A DNA stretch of 64,000 nt from Gemella sanguinis ATCC 700632 (GCF_000701685.1 NZ_JNJO01000008.1:1-64000); one strand, 5' to 3'; shown: positions 18,378-27,810, counted from the first letter of the stretch. Notes: a model not told the origin generated them from the sequence alone. Numbers and translations are program-made.

Positions 18378-19235
18378 TTAATTAAATTTTATTTCATCTA
18401 TTTTATCAAGTTTTCGAGTTATTACATATTCTCCTTTAGAATCTTTTGCGATAGCTTCAAGTAATTGTTTCGCAACAGCATATTCTTGTTTCTCCATTGA
18501 GTCCTTTTCTTTTTCAAGATTTGCTTTAATGATATCATTCATAGGAGTCTTTATATCTACTGTAATTGTTGTGATTTCATTTGTATTAGTATCTATCACT
18601 AAAGAAAATGGTACGGTTATTTGTGATAAGTCTACATTGCCATCAATTAACATATCCTCATCACTCAATTTAAATTTTTCTTTTATCTCAGAAAATTTAA
18701 TTTTCCCACTAAATGTTAGTTTTGTATCATTTTTTTCATAATTTTTATCTAGTACTAAGTCAAATATAGAACTCCTTTTGAAAAATAGATCTAATGCTGA
18801 AAGAAAATCTGCATCATCTTCAATCTTTTTAGCTACTAATTTTCCATCTACAACATCAAATTTTTCATAACCAGAATCTATTTTTTTTAAGAAAACTTGT
18901 TTTTTCTCATTTGAGTTTCCTTCGGCAGAAGTTTCTTGTTTAGAAGAGTTTTTTAATATATTTCCTTTTTCATCGATTTTAATGTCTGATAATATATTTA
19001 AAGAAATATGCTCATCTCCAAGCTGGGTAGCTATATTTAGTTTACTTTCTAATTCAATATTTTTGTCTTTTGGGAAATTATTCAGAGCAGCTTTAACTAT
19101 CTCCTCATTGGATAACTCTTTTTTTGCTTCTTGTTGCGTAGGTTGATTGTTGTTATCGTTCTTGTTTTGAGCGCATCCTAGTGTTGTTCCTGAAAGAACT
19201 GCGATTGCTACAGTTAATAATAATTGTTTTTTCAT
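18378..19235 (-). CDS. Hypothetical lipoprotein (DUF6612-like)
   Basis: 285 residues. Signal peptide with lipobox TLGC (Cys21), an N/Q/K linker, then a globular domain that begins NEEIVKAALNNFPKDKNIEL and contains alternating beta-like stretches (LNILSDIKIDEKGN, FDLVLDKNYEKNDTKLTFSG, DTNTNEITTITVDIKTPM). The pattern resembles Firmicute lipoproteins of the LppX/DUF6612 type, which are thought to bind lipids or other hydrophobic ligands; this is a guess from layout. Monocistronic on the minus strand. Confidence 0.7.
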   Translation of the reverse strand: MKKQLLLTVAIAVLSGTTLGCAQNKNDNNNQPTQQEAKKELSNEEIVKAALNNFPKDKNIELESKLNIATQLGDEHISLNILSDIKIDEKGNILKNSSKQETSAEGNSNEKKQVFLKKIDSGYEKFDVVDGKLVAKKIEDDADFLSALDLFFKRSSIFDLVLDKNYEKNDTKLTFSGKIKFSEIKEKFKLSDEDMLIDGNVDLSQITVPFSLVIDTNTNEITTITVDIKTPMNDIIKANLEKEKDSMEKQEYAVAKQLLEAIAKDSKGEYVITRKLDKIDEIKFN

Positions 19236-19408
19236 TTTATATCTCCATAATAGTTTTTATAGATATTATTTTACTTGTAAGAGTTATTTATGTCAACTAG
19301 TGAATTTTATAAAGTTTCTTTTATTTTATAAAAAGTTTACGTTCATAATTTTTTGATGTATAATTTTATTGAGTAGAAAAAATTATTTATTAAAAAGTGA
19401 GGTAAATT

Positions 19409-20503
19409 ATGAAAGTAGCTGTAATAGGTGGAGGAATAGTGGGTGCTACTTGTGCTTATTATTTATCAAAAGATGAAAGTGTAGAGTTAACAGTTTTTGA
19501 TTATGGAGTAGGACAAGCTACTAAAGCATCTGCGGGGATTATTAGCCCGTGGTTTTCTAAAAGACGTAATAAGCCATGGTATAAAATGGCTCGTTTAGGG
19601 GCGGATTTTTATTTGAAATTAGTAGAAGACTTGAAAAAAGATGGTTATAATACGGATTTTTATGATCAATGTGGGGTGTATTTGCTGAAGAAAGATACAA
19701 ATAAACTTCCGGAATTAAAAGAACTAGCGGAACAAAGAAAAGAATTATCTCCGATGATAGGTGATTTAGAGATAATCTCTAAAGAAGAAGTTCAAAAAGT
19801 TATTCCTAGTTTTGATAATAACGGGGATGTGCTTTATGCAAGTGGTGGAGGTCGAGTTGAAGGTGAACGTTTTGTAAAAACATTGCTTACAGCATCTAAA
19901 GCAAATGTTATCAATAAAAAAGTGGGTATAAATTTATTAGATGATAAATATGTTATTGATAATAAAGAGTACGATGTTGTAGTTCTTGCTACTGGGGCAT
20001 GGTTAAAAGATGTATTAGAGCCACTTGGGTATGATGTTGATGTTAGACCTCAAAAAGGGCAACTGCGTGATTATAAAGTAAATGATAATAATACAGGGGA
20101 CTATCCTGTTATTATGCCGGAAGGGGAACTAGATATAATTCCGTTTGAAGATGGTGTAGTTAGTGTAGGAGCTACTCATGAAAATGAAATGGGATTTGAT
20201 TTAGAAGTAGATAAAGAACAATTAGATGCTTTTGGTAATGAAGCTAAGCAGTTTCTTCGTAACTTAGAAGATGCTGATATTATTAATGAGCGTGTAGGTA
20301 TTAGAGCGTACACGTCAGATTATTCTCCGTTTTTCGGTGAAGTACCTAAATTAAAAAACGTTTATGCGATAAGTGGTTTAGGCTCTTCAGGATTAACAAC
20401 AGGTCCAATTATAGGGTATAGTGTAGCTAATCTTATCTTAGGAAATGAAAATGAATTAGAAGCGGAAAATTACAATATAGAAAATTATATAAAACTAAAA
20501 TAA
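19409..20503 (+). CDS. FAD-dependent amino acid oxidoreductase (DadA/ThiO-like)
   Basis: 364 residues, DAO/glycine-oxidase superfamily. N-terminal dinucleotide motif VIGGGIVGATCAYYLSKD, then ASAGIISPWFSKRRNKPWYK, the ribityl region VRPQKGQLRDY, and the C-terminal SGLGSSGLTTGPIIGYSVANLILG. Such enzymes oxidise D-amino acids, glycine or sarcosine; the substrate is not defined. It lacks an adjacent thiamine cluster, which argues against ThiO. Own terminator; GAGG ribosome site. Confidence 0.82.
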   Translation: MKVAVIGGGIVGATCAYYLSKDESVELTVFDYGVGQATKASAGIISPWFSKRRNKPWYKMARLGADFYLKLVEDLKKDGYNTDFYDQCGVYLLKKDTNKLPELKELAEQRKELSPMIGDLEIISKEEVQKVIPSFDNNGDVLYASGGGRVEGERFVKTLLTASKANVINKKVGINLLDDKYVIDNKEYDVVVLATGAWLKDVLEPLGYDVDVRPQKGQLRDYKVNDNNTGDYPVIMPEGELDIIPFEDGVVSVGATHENEMGFDLEVDKEQLDAFGNEAKQFLRNLEDADIINERVGIRAYTSDYSPFFGEVPKLKNVYAISGLGSSGLTTGPIIGYSVANLILGNENELEAENYNIENYIKLK

Positions 20504-20511
20504 TATAGCTA

Positions 20512-20550
20512 TAAAGCAAGAGGATATTTTACTAATATTTTCTTGCTTTA
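20512..20550 (+). terminator. Terminator of the FAD oxidoreductase gene
   Basis: TAAAGCAAGA / TCTTGCTTTA stem followed by TTTTAATAAA. Confidence 0.75.
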
Positions 20551-20722
20551 TTTTAATAAAAAAAGTATCGATATTATGCTTTTTTATGGTATAATAAAAT
20601 GTGGATTGTTATATGCTTTGATAATCCAAAAATGTCTTTATTTAATAATGGAAATGAATCGTTTTTACAGATTATTTTGTAAAAGTGATGATTATTTAAC
20701 AAGTTTATGAAAGGAGAATATT

Positions 20723-21523
20723 ATGATAGCTGAATATCTATCAAACATTGGTACTTTATCGTTAGTAATACACGTATTAGATATCTTACTTGTTTGGTTT
20801 TTAGTTTATAAACTTTTAACTTTGTTAAAAGGTACACGCGGAATGCAGTTAGTTAAAGGTATTTTAATCATCATAGGATTAAAAATATTTTTTAATTTCA
20901 TAGGTTTTACAACAATGACTTATATTTTTGACCAAGTTGTTACTTGGGGAGTTTTAGGAATAATGATTATTTTCCAACCAGAGCTTAGACGTGCTTTGGA
21001 ATATATAGGTCGTGTCCAGTTATCGAATATTCTAAAATACAAAGATACAACAAAAGATACAAAAGAACATATCATAAAAGCTGTTGTTGACTCAGCAAGA
21101 CATATGGCGCGTAGAAGAATAGGAGCGCTAATTGTTATGGAAAATAATACAGGTCTTGATGAGTATGTAGAAAGTGGAATAAAAATAAACTCAGAAGTAA
21201 CTAGTGAGCTTATTATTAATATATTTATACCAAATACACCTCTTCATGATGGAGCGATGATTATTGATAGAAGCAGTATTCGTGCAGCAAGTTGTGTGCT
21301 ACCACTGTCTGATAATAGAAGTATAGCAAGTAGCTATGGAACGCGTCATAGAGCTGCATTAGGATTATCTGAATTAACAGATTCAATAATTATTGTTATA
21401 TCTGAGGAAACAGGAAAGATAAGTATTTGTCAAAATGGTAGATTGGTTACTGATTTTACAGAAAAAGAATTAACTAAGTATTTAGAAGAAAACTGGCAAC
21501 AATCTCCAGAAAATCTAATATAA
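20723..21523 (+). CDS. cdaA: Diadenylate cyclase CdaA
   Basis: 266 residues; makes cyclic di-AMP from two ATP, the messenger for potassium and cell-wall homeostasis. Three N-terminal transmembrane helices (to about residue 95) precede the DisA_N catalytic domain with PLHDGAMII (DGA motif) and YGTRHRAALGLSE (RHR motif). First gene of cdaA-cdaR and a small membrane gene. An extended -10 (TATGGTATAAT, about 20584-20594) lies 130 bases upstream, leaving a long 5' leader. Confidence 0.96.
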   Translation: MIAEYLSNIGTLSLVIHVLDILLVWFLVYKLLTLLKGTRGMQLVKGILIIIGLKIFFNFIGFTTMTYIFDQVVTWGVLGIMIIFQPELRRALEYIGRVQLSNILKYKDTTKDTKEHIIKAVVDSARHMARRRIGALIVMENNTGLDEYVESGIKINSEVTSELIINIFIPNTPLHDGAMIIDRSSIRAASCVLPLSDNRSIASSYGTRHRAALGLSELTDSIIIVISEETGKISICQNGRLVTDFTEKELTKYLEENWQQSPENLI

Positions 21524-21534
21524 GAGGTGTTAGT

Positions 21535-22494
21535 ATGCGATTAAAAGAGAATAATCAATTAAAATTAATATCATTACTAATAGCTATTTTATTATTCCTT
21601 TCAGTTAATGAAAAAATAAAAAACTTTTCGGTTATAGGAAACACTGATAATAATGCAACTGTGTGGGTAACAGATGTTCAAGTAGAAGCAGAATACGATA
21701 GAGATAAGCAATATGTTTTAGGAGTGCCAAATACCGTTTCGGTGAAACTTAGCGGAACACCTTCAAAGGTACAAAAAGAAAGTGTAGCTAAGAACTTCAA
21801 AGTAAAACTAAATCTTAAAAATTCACAAATAGGTGATGATCAAAAAGTAAAACTTGATGTAGAAGGTTTAGAAAAAGGTATAGAAGGTACAGCTGAACCA
21901 AGTACGATAACTGTTTCTATACGTGAAAAAACTACGAAAGAGTTTGTTGTTACACCAACGCTTAAAAAAGAACGTCTAACTATGGGTTACGAAGTAGAAA
22001 AACTTAAAGTTAACGATGAACATGTTAAAATTTCAGGAGATCTTGAAACTATAAACAGTATTCGAGAAGTAAGAGCTGAAAGTGATAATAAAACGAAAAT
22101 TAATAAAAATACAAAAGAAGAAGCTAAATTAGTAGCGTATGATAGTAACTACAACAAGATAGAAGACATACATATAGAACCAAGTTCTACAGTTATGACT
22201 ATTGAAGTGAAAAATATAGAAAAAGAAGTACCGGTAACTGTAAATACTATAGGTGCATTACCTGAAGGATATGAGTTAGTAAGTATTACACCTGAAGCTA
22301 CAAAAGCAACTGTTCGTGGGGAAAGTCAAACAGAACTAGACAAACTTACGGAAATGTTAGTAGATGTTGACTTAAGTGATGTAAAAGATGAAACAGAAGA
22401 ACGAAGTAATCTGAAGCTATATCCGAAAGAAGACATACGTGTAACTTCTGATCCTGCAATAGTTAAAGTTACTATTAAAGTAAGGAAAAAATAG
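21535..22494 (+). CDS. cdaR: CdaA regulator CdaR (YbbR-domain protein)
   Basis: 319 residues: one N-terminal transmembrane helix (about 9-25) and an extracellular part with YbbR repeats, seen as recurring beta-rich segments (VSVKLSGTPSKVQKE, VKISGDLETINSI, ATVRGESQTELDKL). In Bacillota CdaR binds and modulates CdaA. Starts 11 bases after cdaA, ends 2 bases before the next ORF. Confidence 0.92.
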   Translation: MRLKENNQLKLISLLIAILLFLSVNEKIKNFSVIGNTDNNATVWVTDVQVEAEYDRDKQYVLGVPNTVSVKLSGTPSKVQKESVAKNFKVKLNLKNSQIGDDQKVKLDVEGLEKGIEGTAEPSTITVSIREKTTKEFVVTPTLKKERLTMGYEVEKLKVNDEHVKISGDLETINSIREVRAESDNKTKINKNTKEEAKLVAYDSNYNKIEDIHIEPSSTVMTIEVKNIEKEVPVTVNTIGALPEGYELVSITPEATKATVRGESQTELDKLTEMLVDVDLSDVKDETEERSNLKLYPKEDIRVTSDPAIVKVTIKVRKK

Positions 22495-22496
22495 TT

Positions 22497-22745
22497 ATGG
22501 ATGATAAGAAATTAAGGTTTTTGGCTATCAATATGTTAGTTACAGTTGTTGCATTGGGAATTATAATAGGTGCAATATTTATTGATAATCAAAAAACAAA
22601 AATGATTACGATGTTTACTGCTATTGGAATTTTAGTAGTACAGAAAATTGTAGAAATAATTATGATAAAAGAAACTAGAAGGATAAGTATTGTAGTCCTT
22701 ATAATTATAGTTTCTGCGGCAAGTTATTTCGGTTATAGAATGTAA
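22497..22745 (+). CDS. Small three-helix membrane protein in the cdaAR operon
   Basis: 82 residues, mostly hydrophobic: helices at about 8-28, 38-55 and 64-81. It follows cdaR by 2 bases, in the place usually held by glmM in Bacillota, so it is very likely co-transcribed with the c-di-AMP genes. Unrecognised family. The weak GTTATGG context lacks a strong ribosome site, suggesting translational coupling to cdaR. Confidence 0.7.
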   Translation: MDDKKLRFLAINMLVTVVALGIIIGAIFIDNQKTKMITMFTAIGILVVQKIVEIIMIKETRRISIVVLIIIVSAASYFGYRM

Positions 22746-22765
22746 AAAAGTAAAATAAAAAATTA

Positions 22766-22793
22766 AAGGTAATATTTATTTAAATATTACCTT
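22766..22793 (+). terminator. Hairpin after the cdaAR operon
   Basis: AAGGTAATATTTA / AAATATTACCTT perfect stem, without a strong T-tract after it, so termination may be partial. Confidence 0.6.
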
Positions 22794-22849
22794 CAAGAAT
22801 TTATTAAGTTGTATTAGTATATTGATGTACTAATGATATAGGAGATATA

Positions 22850-24721
22850 ATGGATAAATTATTTTCATCAAAATTATATACATATCATAGATTTAAATTA
22901 ATTATGTTACTTGATTTAATCATAGTAGCTTTAGGGGTACTATCTTCAATCTTTTTAGGTAGAAGTGCTTATCCTGGAGAAATGATTCGTTTTTACGGAA
23001 TAGAAATCTGTGAATTCTTACTTATTTCTTTAGTAATTTATGGTATATTGTTTAAAATATTTGGTATTAATAAATCTCTATGGTCATACTTAGGGGTTGC
23101 TGAGATTTTCAATATTTGTATGTCGGTAATAATTGGGGATCTTTTCGTAAGTATATTATACCAATTTATGTTACCAGATACATTTTCTAATGTACGTTTT
23201 GCGATTTTCTCACCATTATTAATTATTGCGGGAATTATGTTTATACGTATGCTTTATCGTGCTCTAAGAGAAAGAGAAGTTAGTGTAAATGGTAAAACTG
23301 CTTATAAAAATACACTTATAGTTGGTGCAGGAGATGCAGGGTATATTCTATTAAAAGAATTATCTAAAAATAATGTGTTTAAAGCTCATGTTGTTGGTTT
23401 AATAGACGATAATAGAAAAAACTCAGTTATTAGTGGGGTTACTGTAGTAGGAACAACATATGACTTACTACAAATGATTCCAAAATATGAAGTAGAACAA
23501 GTGTTTTTAGCTATCCCTTCGATAGATTCATATAATAAAAATAGAATCTTAAATATCTTAAAAGACACAAATGTAACTGTTAAAGTAATGGGTGCAGGGG
23601 TAGCTATTGAAGAAGGGGAAAGTATTGCTAAACACCTTAAAGATGTATCGATTGAAGATTTATTAGGTCGTGGTGAAGTTAAACTTTCACAAGGAGAAGT
23701 TCGTAGTTACTTAAGAGATAAAAATGTACTTGTAACAGGTGCAGGTGGTTCTATAGGAAGCCAAATAGTACGAGAAATCTTCAAATTTAAACCTAATAAT
23801 CTAATATTAGTAGATGTAAACGAAAATGCTCTATATATGCTTGAAAGAGACTTAGATTTTGAAAAGAGTCATACAGATGCTTATAATAATGTCTCATATA
23901 TTTCAGAAATCGTAAGTATTCGTGATAAAGAAGCATTAGGTGAGGTTTTTGATAAGTATAAACCAGATGTAGTATTCCACGCTGCAGCTCATAAACATGT
24001 TCCTTTAATGGAACGTCGTCCTCAAGAAGCCATAAAAAATAATGTTTTTGGTACAAAAAATGTTATGGATGTTGCGATTGAGAAAAATGTAGAGAGATTT
24101 ATTATGATTTCTACAGATAAGGCGGTTAACCCTGCAAATGCGATGGGGGCATCTAAACGTCTTACAGAAATTATCCTTCAATCAAAAGGGGATAAATATA
24201 ATACTAAATTTGCGGCGGTAAGATTTGGTAATGTTCTTGGATCTAATGGTTCTGTAATTCCTATTTTTAGAGAACAAATTAAAAAAGGTGGACCAATTAC
24301 TATTACGCATAAAAATATTATTCGTTACTTTATGACGATTCCAGAAGCGGCACAACTAGTGCTACAAGCAGGATATTATGCTAGTGCAGGAGAAATCTTC
24401 TTACTTGATATGGGAGAACCTGTAAAAATCATAGACCTTGCGACTAACTTAATTAAACTATCAGGATTAGAGCCATATAAAGATATTGATATCCAAGAAA
24501 TAGGGCTTAGACCTGGTGAAAAAATGTATGAAGAGTTGTCGTTAGACTATGAAAATAGTGAAAAAACAGATAACGAAATGATTTATAAAAATACTACGTT
24601 AAATATTAATGTTAATGAATTAGATCAGAAGTTAGCGGAATTAAAAGGTATGTTAGGGCATGCTTCTAATGAAGAAATTAGAAATAAATTATTCGAAATT
24701 ATAAATTGTTATAACGGCTAA
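22850..24721 (+). CDS. Membrane nucleotide-sugar 4,6-dehydratase (CapD/PglF type)
   Basis: 623 residues. Four to five N-terminal transmembrane helices (to about 140), a first Rossmann-like region with LIVGAGDAGYILLKEL, and a C-terminal SDR catalytic domain with NVLVTGAGGSIGSQIVREI, HAAAHKHVPLMERRP and ISTDKAVNPANAMGASKR (the Thr-Asp-Lys form of the active site found in UDP-GlcNAc 4,6-dehydratases of this type). Such enzymes start synthesis of amino-sugars for capsule or glycoproteins. No glycosyltransferases are adjacent. Own terminator. Confidence 0.92.
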   Translation: MDKLFSSKLYTYHRFKLIMLLDLIIVALGVLSSIFLGRSAYPGEMIRFYGIEICEFLLISLVIYGILFKIFGINKSLWSYLGVAEIFNICMSVIIGDLFVSILYQFMLPDTFSNVRFAIFSPLLIIAGIMFIRMLYRALREREVSVNGKTAYKNTLIVGAGDAGYILLKELSKNNVFKAHVVGLIDDNRKNSVISGVTVVGTTYDLLQMIPKYEVEQVFLAIPSIDSYNKNRILNILKDTNVTVKVMGAGVAIEEGESIAKHLKDVSIEDLLGRGEVKLSQGEVRSYLRDKNVLVTGAGGSIGSQIVREIFKFKPNNLILVDVNENALYMLERDLDFEKSHTDAYNNVSYISEIVSIRDKEALGEVFDKYKPDVVFHAAAHKHVPLMERRPQEAIKNNVFGTKNVMDVAIEKNVERFIMISTDKAVNPANAMGASKRLTEIILQSKGDKYNTKFAAVRFGNVLGSNGSVIPIFREQIKKGGPITITHKNIIRYFMTIPEAAQLVLQAGYYASAGEIFLLDMGEPVKIIDLATNLIKLSGLEPYKDIDIQEIGLRPGEKMYEELSLDYENSEKTDNEMIYKNTTLNINVNELDQKLAELKGMLGHASNEEIRNKLFEIINCYNG

Positions 24722-24730
24722 GGTAAGGTA

Positions 24731-24765
24731 AATCTAGAGTTTGAATTGAACTCTAGATTTTTTTT
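24731..24765 (+). terminator. Terminator of the capD-like gene
   Basis: AATCTAGAGTT / AACTCTAGATT stem with a T8 tail. Confidence 0.85.
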
Positions 24766-24858
24766 GAAAAAATATTTATTTGAAGCACCTTATAACTAGC
24801 GATTTTTTCAATTTTTTTATAAAATATATTGTGTAAAAAAAATTTAAGGAGAGAGAAA

Positions 24859-25269
24859 ATGAACAGTTTACATACATCTTTAACTCAACTTCTGAAAAAA
24901 TTAGAAGATAAAGAAGTATTAAAAAAAGGAAAAGCAAATACTGATAAATTTAAGGCTGAAGAGTTAGCAAAATATATTAGGGACCGTTTTGTTGAAAACT
25001 ATCCAGAATTAAAAGTTAGAAGACTAATGGAATCAGTACATTACGCAAATACTTTTGAAAATAAAGTTTTACAACAAACTGCTTTTTTAGTTGATGAAAT
25101 TAGTGAGTATATGTTTGCATTAGAAATAGCTAATCGTGACTTTGTAGTTGGTTATTTTAATACTCTAATAATTGATCCAGAGATAGAAGCAACAGAATTT
25201 AACTTTGTATTAATGGAAGTTAATAGTTTAATAGAAAATAGTTTTCTAGAACTACCAGAAGAGGAATAA
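24859..25269 (+). CDS. Hypothetical cytoplasmic protein
   Basis: 136 residues, mostly alpha-helical and acidic, no signal or membrane segment. I do not recognise it. ATG 24859 has AAGGAG 8 bases upstream; a longer frame starting at 24829 has no ribosome site. It begins a three-gene run with yaaA (2 bp away) and a flavin reductase, so a link with oxidative stress is possible but only by association. Confidence 0.75.
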   Translation: MNSLHTSLTQLLKKLEDKEVLKKGKANTDKFKAEELAKYIRDRFVENYPELKVRRLMESVHYANTFENKVLQQTAFLVDEISEYMFALEIANRDFVVGYFNTLIIDPEIEATEFNFVLMEVNSLIENSFLELPEEE

Positions 25270-25271
25270 TA

Positions 25272-26000
25272 ATGAAGATTTTAATACCTACCGCTAAAGA
25301 ATTAAATAGTAAAGCGGAGAAAGTATCTGGGGAAAAATTATCGAAAAAAACAAAAAGTATAATAAATGAATTTTCTTTAAAAACAATTGATGAATTAAAG
25401 TCAATTTATAAAATAAAAGAGGATAAAGCTAAAGAAGAATATGCTCGTTGGGGAAAATTAACTAAGCAAGACGCAGATAGTTATCCTGCATTGGAGCTGT
25501 TTAATGGACTTATGTATAGAAATATTGCTCGTCAAAGTTTTAATGAAGAGGATAGGGAATATATAAGTAACTATGTTTTTATAACTTCTGCATTATACGG
25601 AGTTATAAATGCGTACTACCCAATAAGTGAACATAGACTAGATTTTTTACAAAAGTGTAAAATAGGAAATACTTCTCTAAAAAACTTTTGGAGAGAGGAT
25701 TATGATAAAGCTATTGAAAATGATGATTTTATTATATCGTTATTATCAAGTGAGTTCGAAGAGGTTTTCTCACCAACTGCACGAGATAAATTTATAAAAA
25801 TAAATTTCATGGAAGATAAGGATGGTGTCTTAAAAACTCATTCTACAATTTCCAAAAAAGCACGTGGAAAATTTTTAACAGAACTTGTTAAAGGTAAAGT
25901 TACAGATATAGAACAAATAAAAAATATAGAATTTGATAATTTTAAATATATAGAAGAGCAATCTAGTGAAAAACTATTAGTTTTTATAGCGAAAAGATAA
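25272..26000 (+). CDS. yaaA: Peroxide stress protein YaaA (DUF328/UPF0246)
   Basis: 242 residues; starts MKILIPTAKELN, contains the family block YVFITSALYGVINAYYPISEHRLDF and ends with SKKARGKFLTELVKGKVTDIEQI. E. coli YaaA lowers intracellular free iron under peroxide stress and has a DNA-binding fold; the same role here is assumed. Slightly shorter than the 250-260 residues usual for the family. Confidence 0.9.
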   Translation: MKILIPTAKELNSKAEKVSGEKLSKKTKSIINEFSLKTIDELKSIYKIKEDKAKEEYARWGKLTKQDADSYPALELFNGLMYRNIARQSFNEEDREYISNYVFITSALYGVINAYYPISEHRLDFLQKCKIGNTSLKNFWREDYDKAIENDDFIISLLSSEFEEVFSPTARDKFIKINFMEDKDGVLKTHSTISKKARGKFLTELVKGKVTDIEQIKNIEFDNFKYIEEQSSEKLLVFIAKR

Positions 26001-26031
26001 AAAAAGAGAAAATAAAAAAGGAATATAATTT

Positions 26032-26613
26032 ATGAAAACAGAGATGAATACAAAGAAACTATACTATGGATTTCCTGTTGTATTAATAGGGTATAAAGAT
26101 AGTAAGTGGAAATATAATGTTACTACTATGAGTTCATCATACTCATTAGGTAATACATTAACTATAGGTTTAGCAAGTAAAAGCAATGCAGTAACGAATA
26201 TAAAAAAATATGGAGAGTTTACTTTAAACATTCCATGCCAAGAAATCCTAAATAAAGTTGAGATGGCAGGATTCCACTCAGGTCAAAATAAGATTGGTAT
26301 GGCAGATATTACATATGATTTAGGTGAAAAGGTTGATGCTCCATTATTAGATGAGTGTTTACTAAATATTGAGTGTCGTGTAGAGCATATAGTAGAACAC
26401 GGTGATTACACTAACTTTATAGCTACTATAGAACGTAGGGTTATATGTGATGAAATGTTAAATGAAGATGGTAGTTTAAATAGTAGAGATTTTAACCCGA
26501 TATATTTTATGGGTGATGATAAAGAAAGAATATACCGCTACTTCAATAGTGACACTAAAAAATTAGGTGAAAACATGGGTTGTAGCGCAGAAGACGATTC
26601 AATTTGTGGATAA
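26032..26613 (+). CDS. Flavin reductase family protein (flavoredoxin-like)
   Basis: 193 residues with the split-barrel FMN-binding fold: FPVVLIGYKD..WKYNVTTMSSSYSL near the N-terminus and the family segment FTLNIPCQEILNKVEMAGFHSG. Members bind FMN and reduce flavins or act as electron carriers. Co-directional with yaaA, 31 bases downstream; terminator follows. Confidence 0.85.
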   Translation: MKTEMNTKKLYYGFPVVLIGYKDSKWKYNVTTMSSSYSLGNTLTIGLASKSNAVTNIKKYGEFTLNIPCQEILNKVEMAGFHSGQNKIGMADITYDLGEKVDAPLLDECLLNIECRVEHIVEHGDYTNFIATIERRVICDEMLNEDGSLNSRDFNPIYFMGDDKERIYRYFNSDTKKLGENMGCSAEDDSICG

Positions 26614-26623
26614 AAATGTGGAA

Positions 26624-26657
26624 AAGGATGAACTTTTAATTAAGGTCATTCTTTTTT
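26624..26657 (+). terminator. Terminator after the flavin reductase gene
   Basis: AGGATGAACTT / AAGGTCATTCT imperfect stem followed by T7. Confidence 0.7.
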
Positions 26658-26670
26658 TGTTAATTAGTGA

Positions 26671-26743
26671 TAAAGAGTAAAACTATGGTATAATAAAAAA
26701 GAAACTAATATAGATATAATTAAGAAAAGTAATGGTAGGTACT
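26671..26743 (+). promoter_or_regulatory. Extended -10 promoter, first copy of a duplicated upstream region
   Basis: TATGGTATAAT (-10 at 26689-26694) sits in a segment of about 70 bases that recurs almost unchanged at 30021-30094. No good -35 is visible; the TG extension probably compensates. It drives the tandem lipoprotein array. Confidence 0.7.
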
Positions 26744-27446
26744 ATGAGAAACATATTAAAAAAGGCAAGTATAATATTATTAGGTTGTATGTTAGTAATG
26801 AATGTTGGTTGTGCAAGAAAAGGAAGTAGAGCATGGGTGGAAAAACAAATATCAGATATAGAAAGGGTATATCCAACAGAGGATGCTGAAGATTTGTTTG
26901 AGAAATTCCCCAACGGTTTTAGAGTAAGTCAGACAAGGGTTTTTGAAGAGAATGGGCAGGAGTACAGTATAGACCTAGAAATGGTAGGAGATAAAAATAC
27001 TAAAAAAATAGTAGGAAAAGTTAGTAAATCTCGAATAAAAAAAGAACCATATAAAGAGATAATAGAAAAGGAAAGTGAAGTTGAATATAAAAAAGGGCAG
27101 AATTTAGTATTAGCTAAACCTGAGTTGACAGAAGAATTATTGCCTAGAAACTATTTTCTATTTCAAAAATTAAAATTAAATAAGGATATATTTAAACAGT
27201 TAGAAGTTGAAAAAAAATTTATATACTCATGCAACTGGGAGATATACTATAAAGTATAAGATTACTAATAATGAGATAAATGATTACTTTAATTTAAATA
27301 ATGAACAAATAAAATTAGGAGTAAGCGGAGAATATAATGAGCAAGATAAGACGTATTTTCATACAATTTCAGTAAGTGATAAAAATAGAGATTTCTATGA
27401 AAAAATTGTTGAAGAAGGAGAAAATAATGAGGGTGATAGTAAATGA
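26744..27446 (+). pseudogene. Tandem immunity-type lipoprotein copy 1, frameshifted
   Basis: First of six paralogues. The signal peptide ends MNVGCARKGSR (lipobox cysteine), then the family core VYPTEDAEDLFEKFPNGF, EKESEVEYKKGQNLVLAKPE and LTEELLPRNYFLFQK. An A8 tract at 27210-27217 shifts the frame, ending translation at 27259; removal of one A restores a continuous frame to the stop at 27446 that aligns without gaps to the copy at 30095 (YSIKYSINNNEIN vs YTIKYKITNNEIN). It could be a dead gene, a phase-variable one, or a sequencing error. An in-frame ATG at 26732 is an alternative start; the family-conserved start is MRN at 26744. Confidence 0.75.
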
Positions 27447-27808
27447 AGAAGATAGTATTAATTATTATTGGTTTTTTAATCATAAGTTTATTAAGTGGAT
27501 GTAGTAAGGAAGATAAAGTCGATGAAATTGAACAAGATAGAGTAGCGAGATTTATAGTAAATAATATTAAAATGGTAGATGGTGAAGAAATAAAAACAAT
27601 TGAGTTTTTACAATTTAGTAAAAATACTTCTACTCAAATTTGGGGTATTACTGTAGAGATTAATTCTAGATATAGAATTTTATTAAGTGAAAATAATATA
27701 GGTGGAGATATAACTTTATCTAGTCATTATGGAGGAGAAATAGTAATAGCGAAAGTTGAACAACCGAAAAACATTTCGGAAATAAAGAGAATATACTATA
27801 AAGGATAG
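27443..27808 (+). CDS. Small lipoprotein of a second type within the array
   Basis: 121 residues with a clear signal peptide and lipobox LLSGC (Cys20), then KEDKVDEIEQDRVARFIVNN and a beta-rich C-terminus. It is not obviously related to the flanking tandem lipoproteins. Its ATG overlaps the stop of copy 1 (ATGA), so it is translationally coupled. A decayed copy lies in the matching position after copy 5 (30793-30955), showing that the pair was duplicated as a unit. Function unknown. Confidence 0.78.
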   Translation: MKKIVLIIIGFLIISLLSGCSKEDKVDEIEQDRVARFIVNNIKMVDGEEIKTIEFLQFSKNTSTQIWGITVEINSRYRILLSENNIGGDITLSSHYGGEIVIAKVEQPKNISEIKRIYYKG

Positions 27809-27810
27809 AG

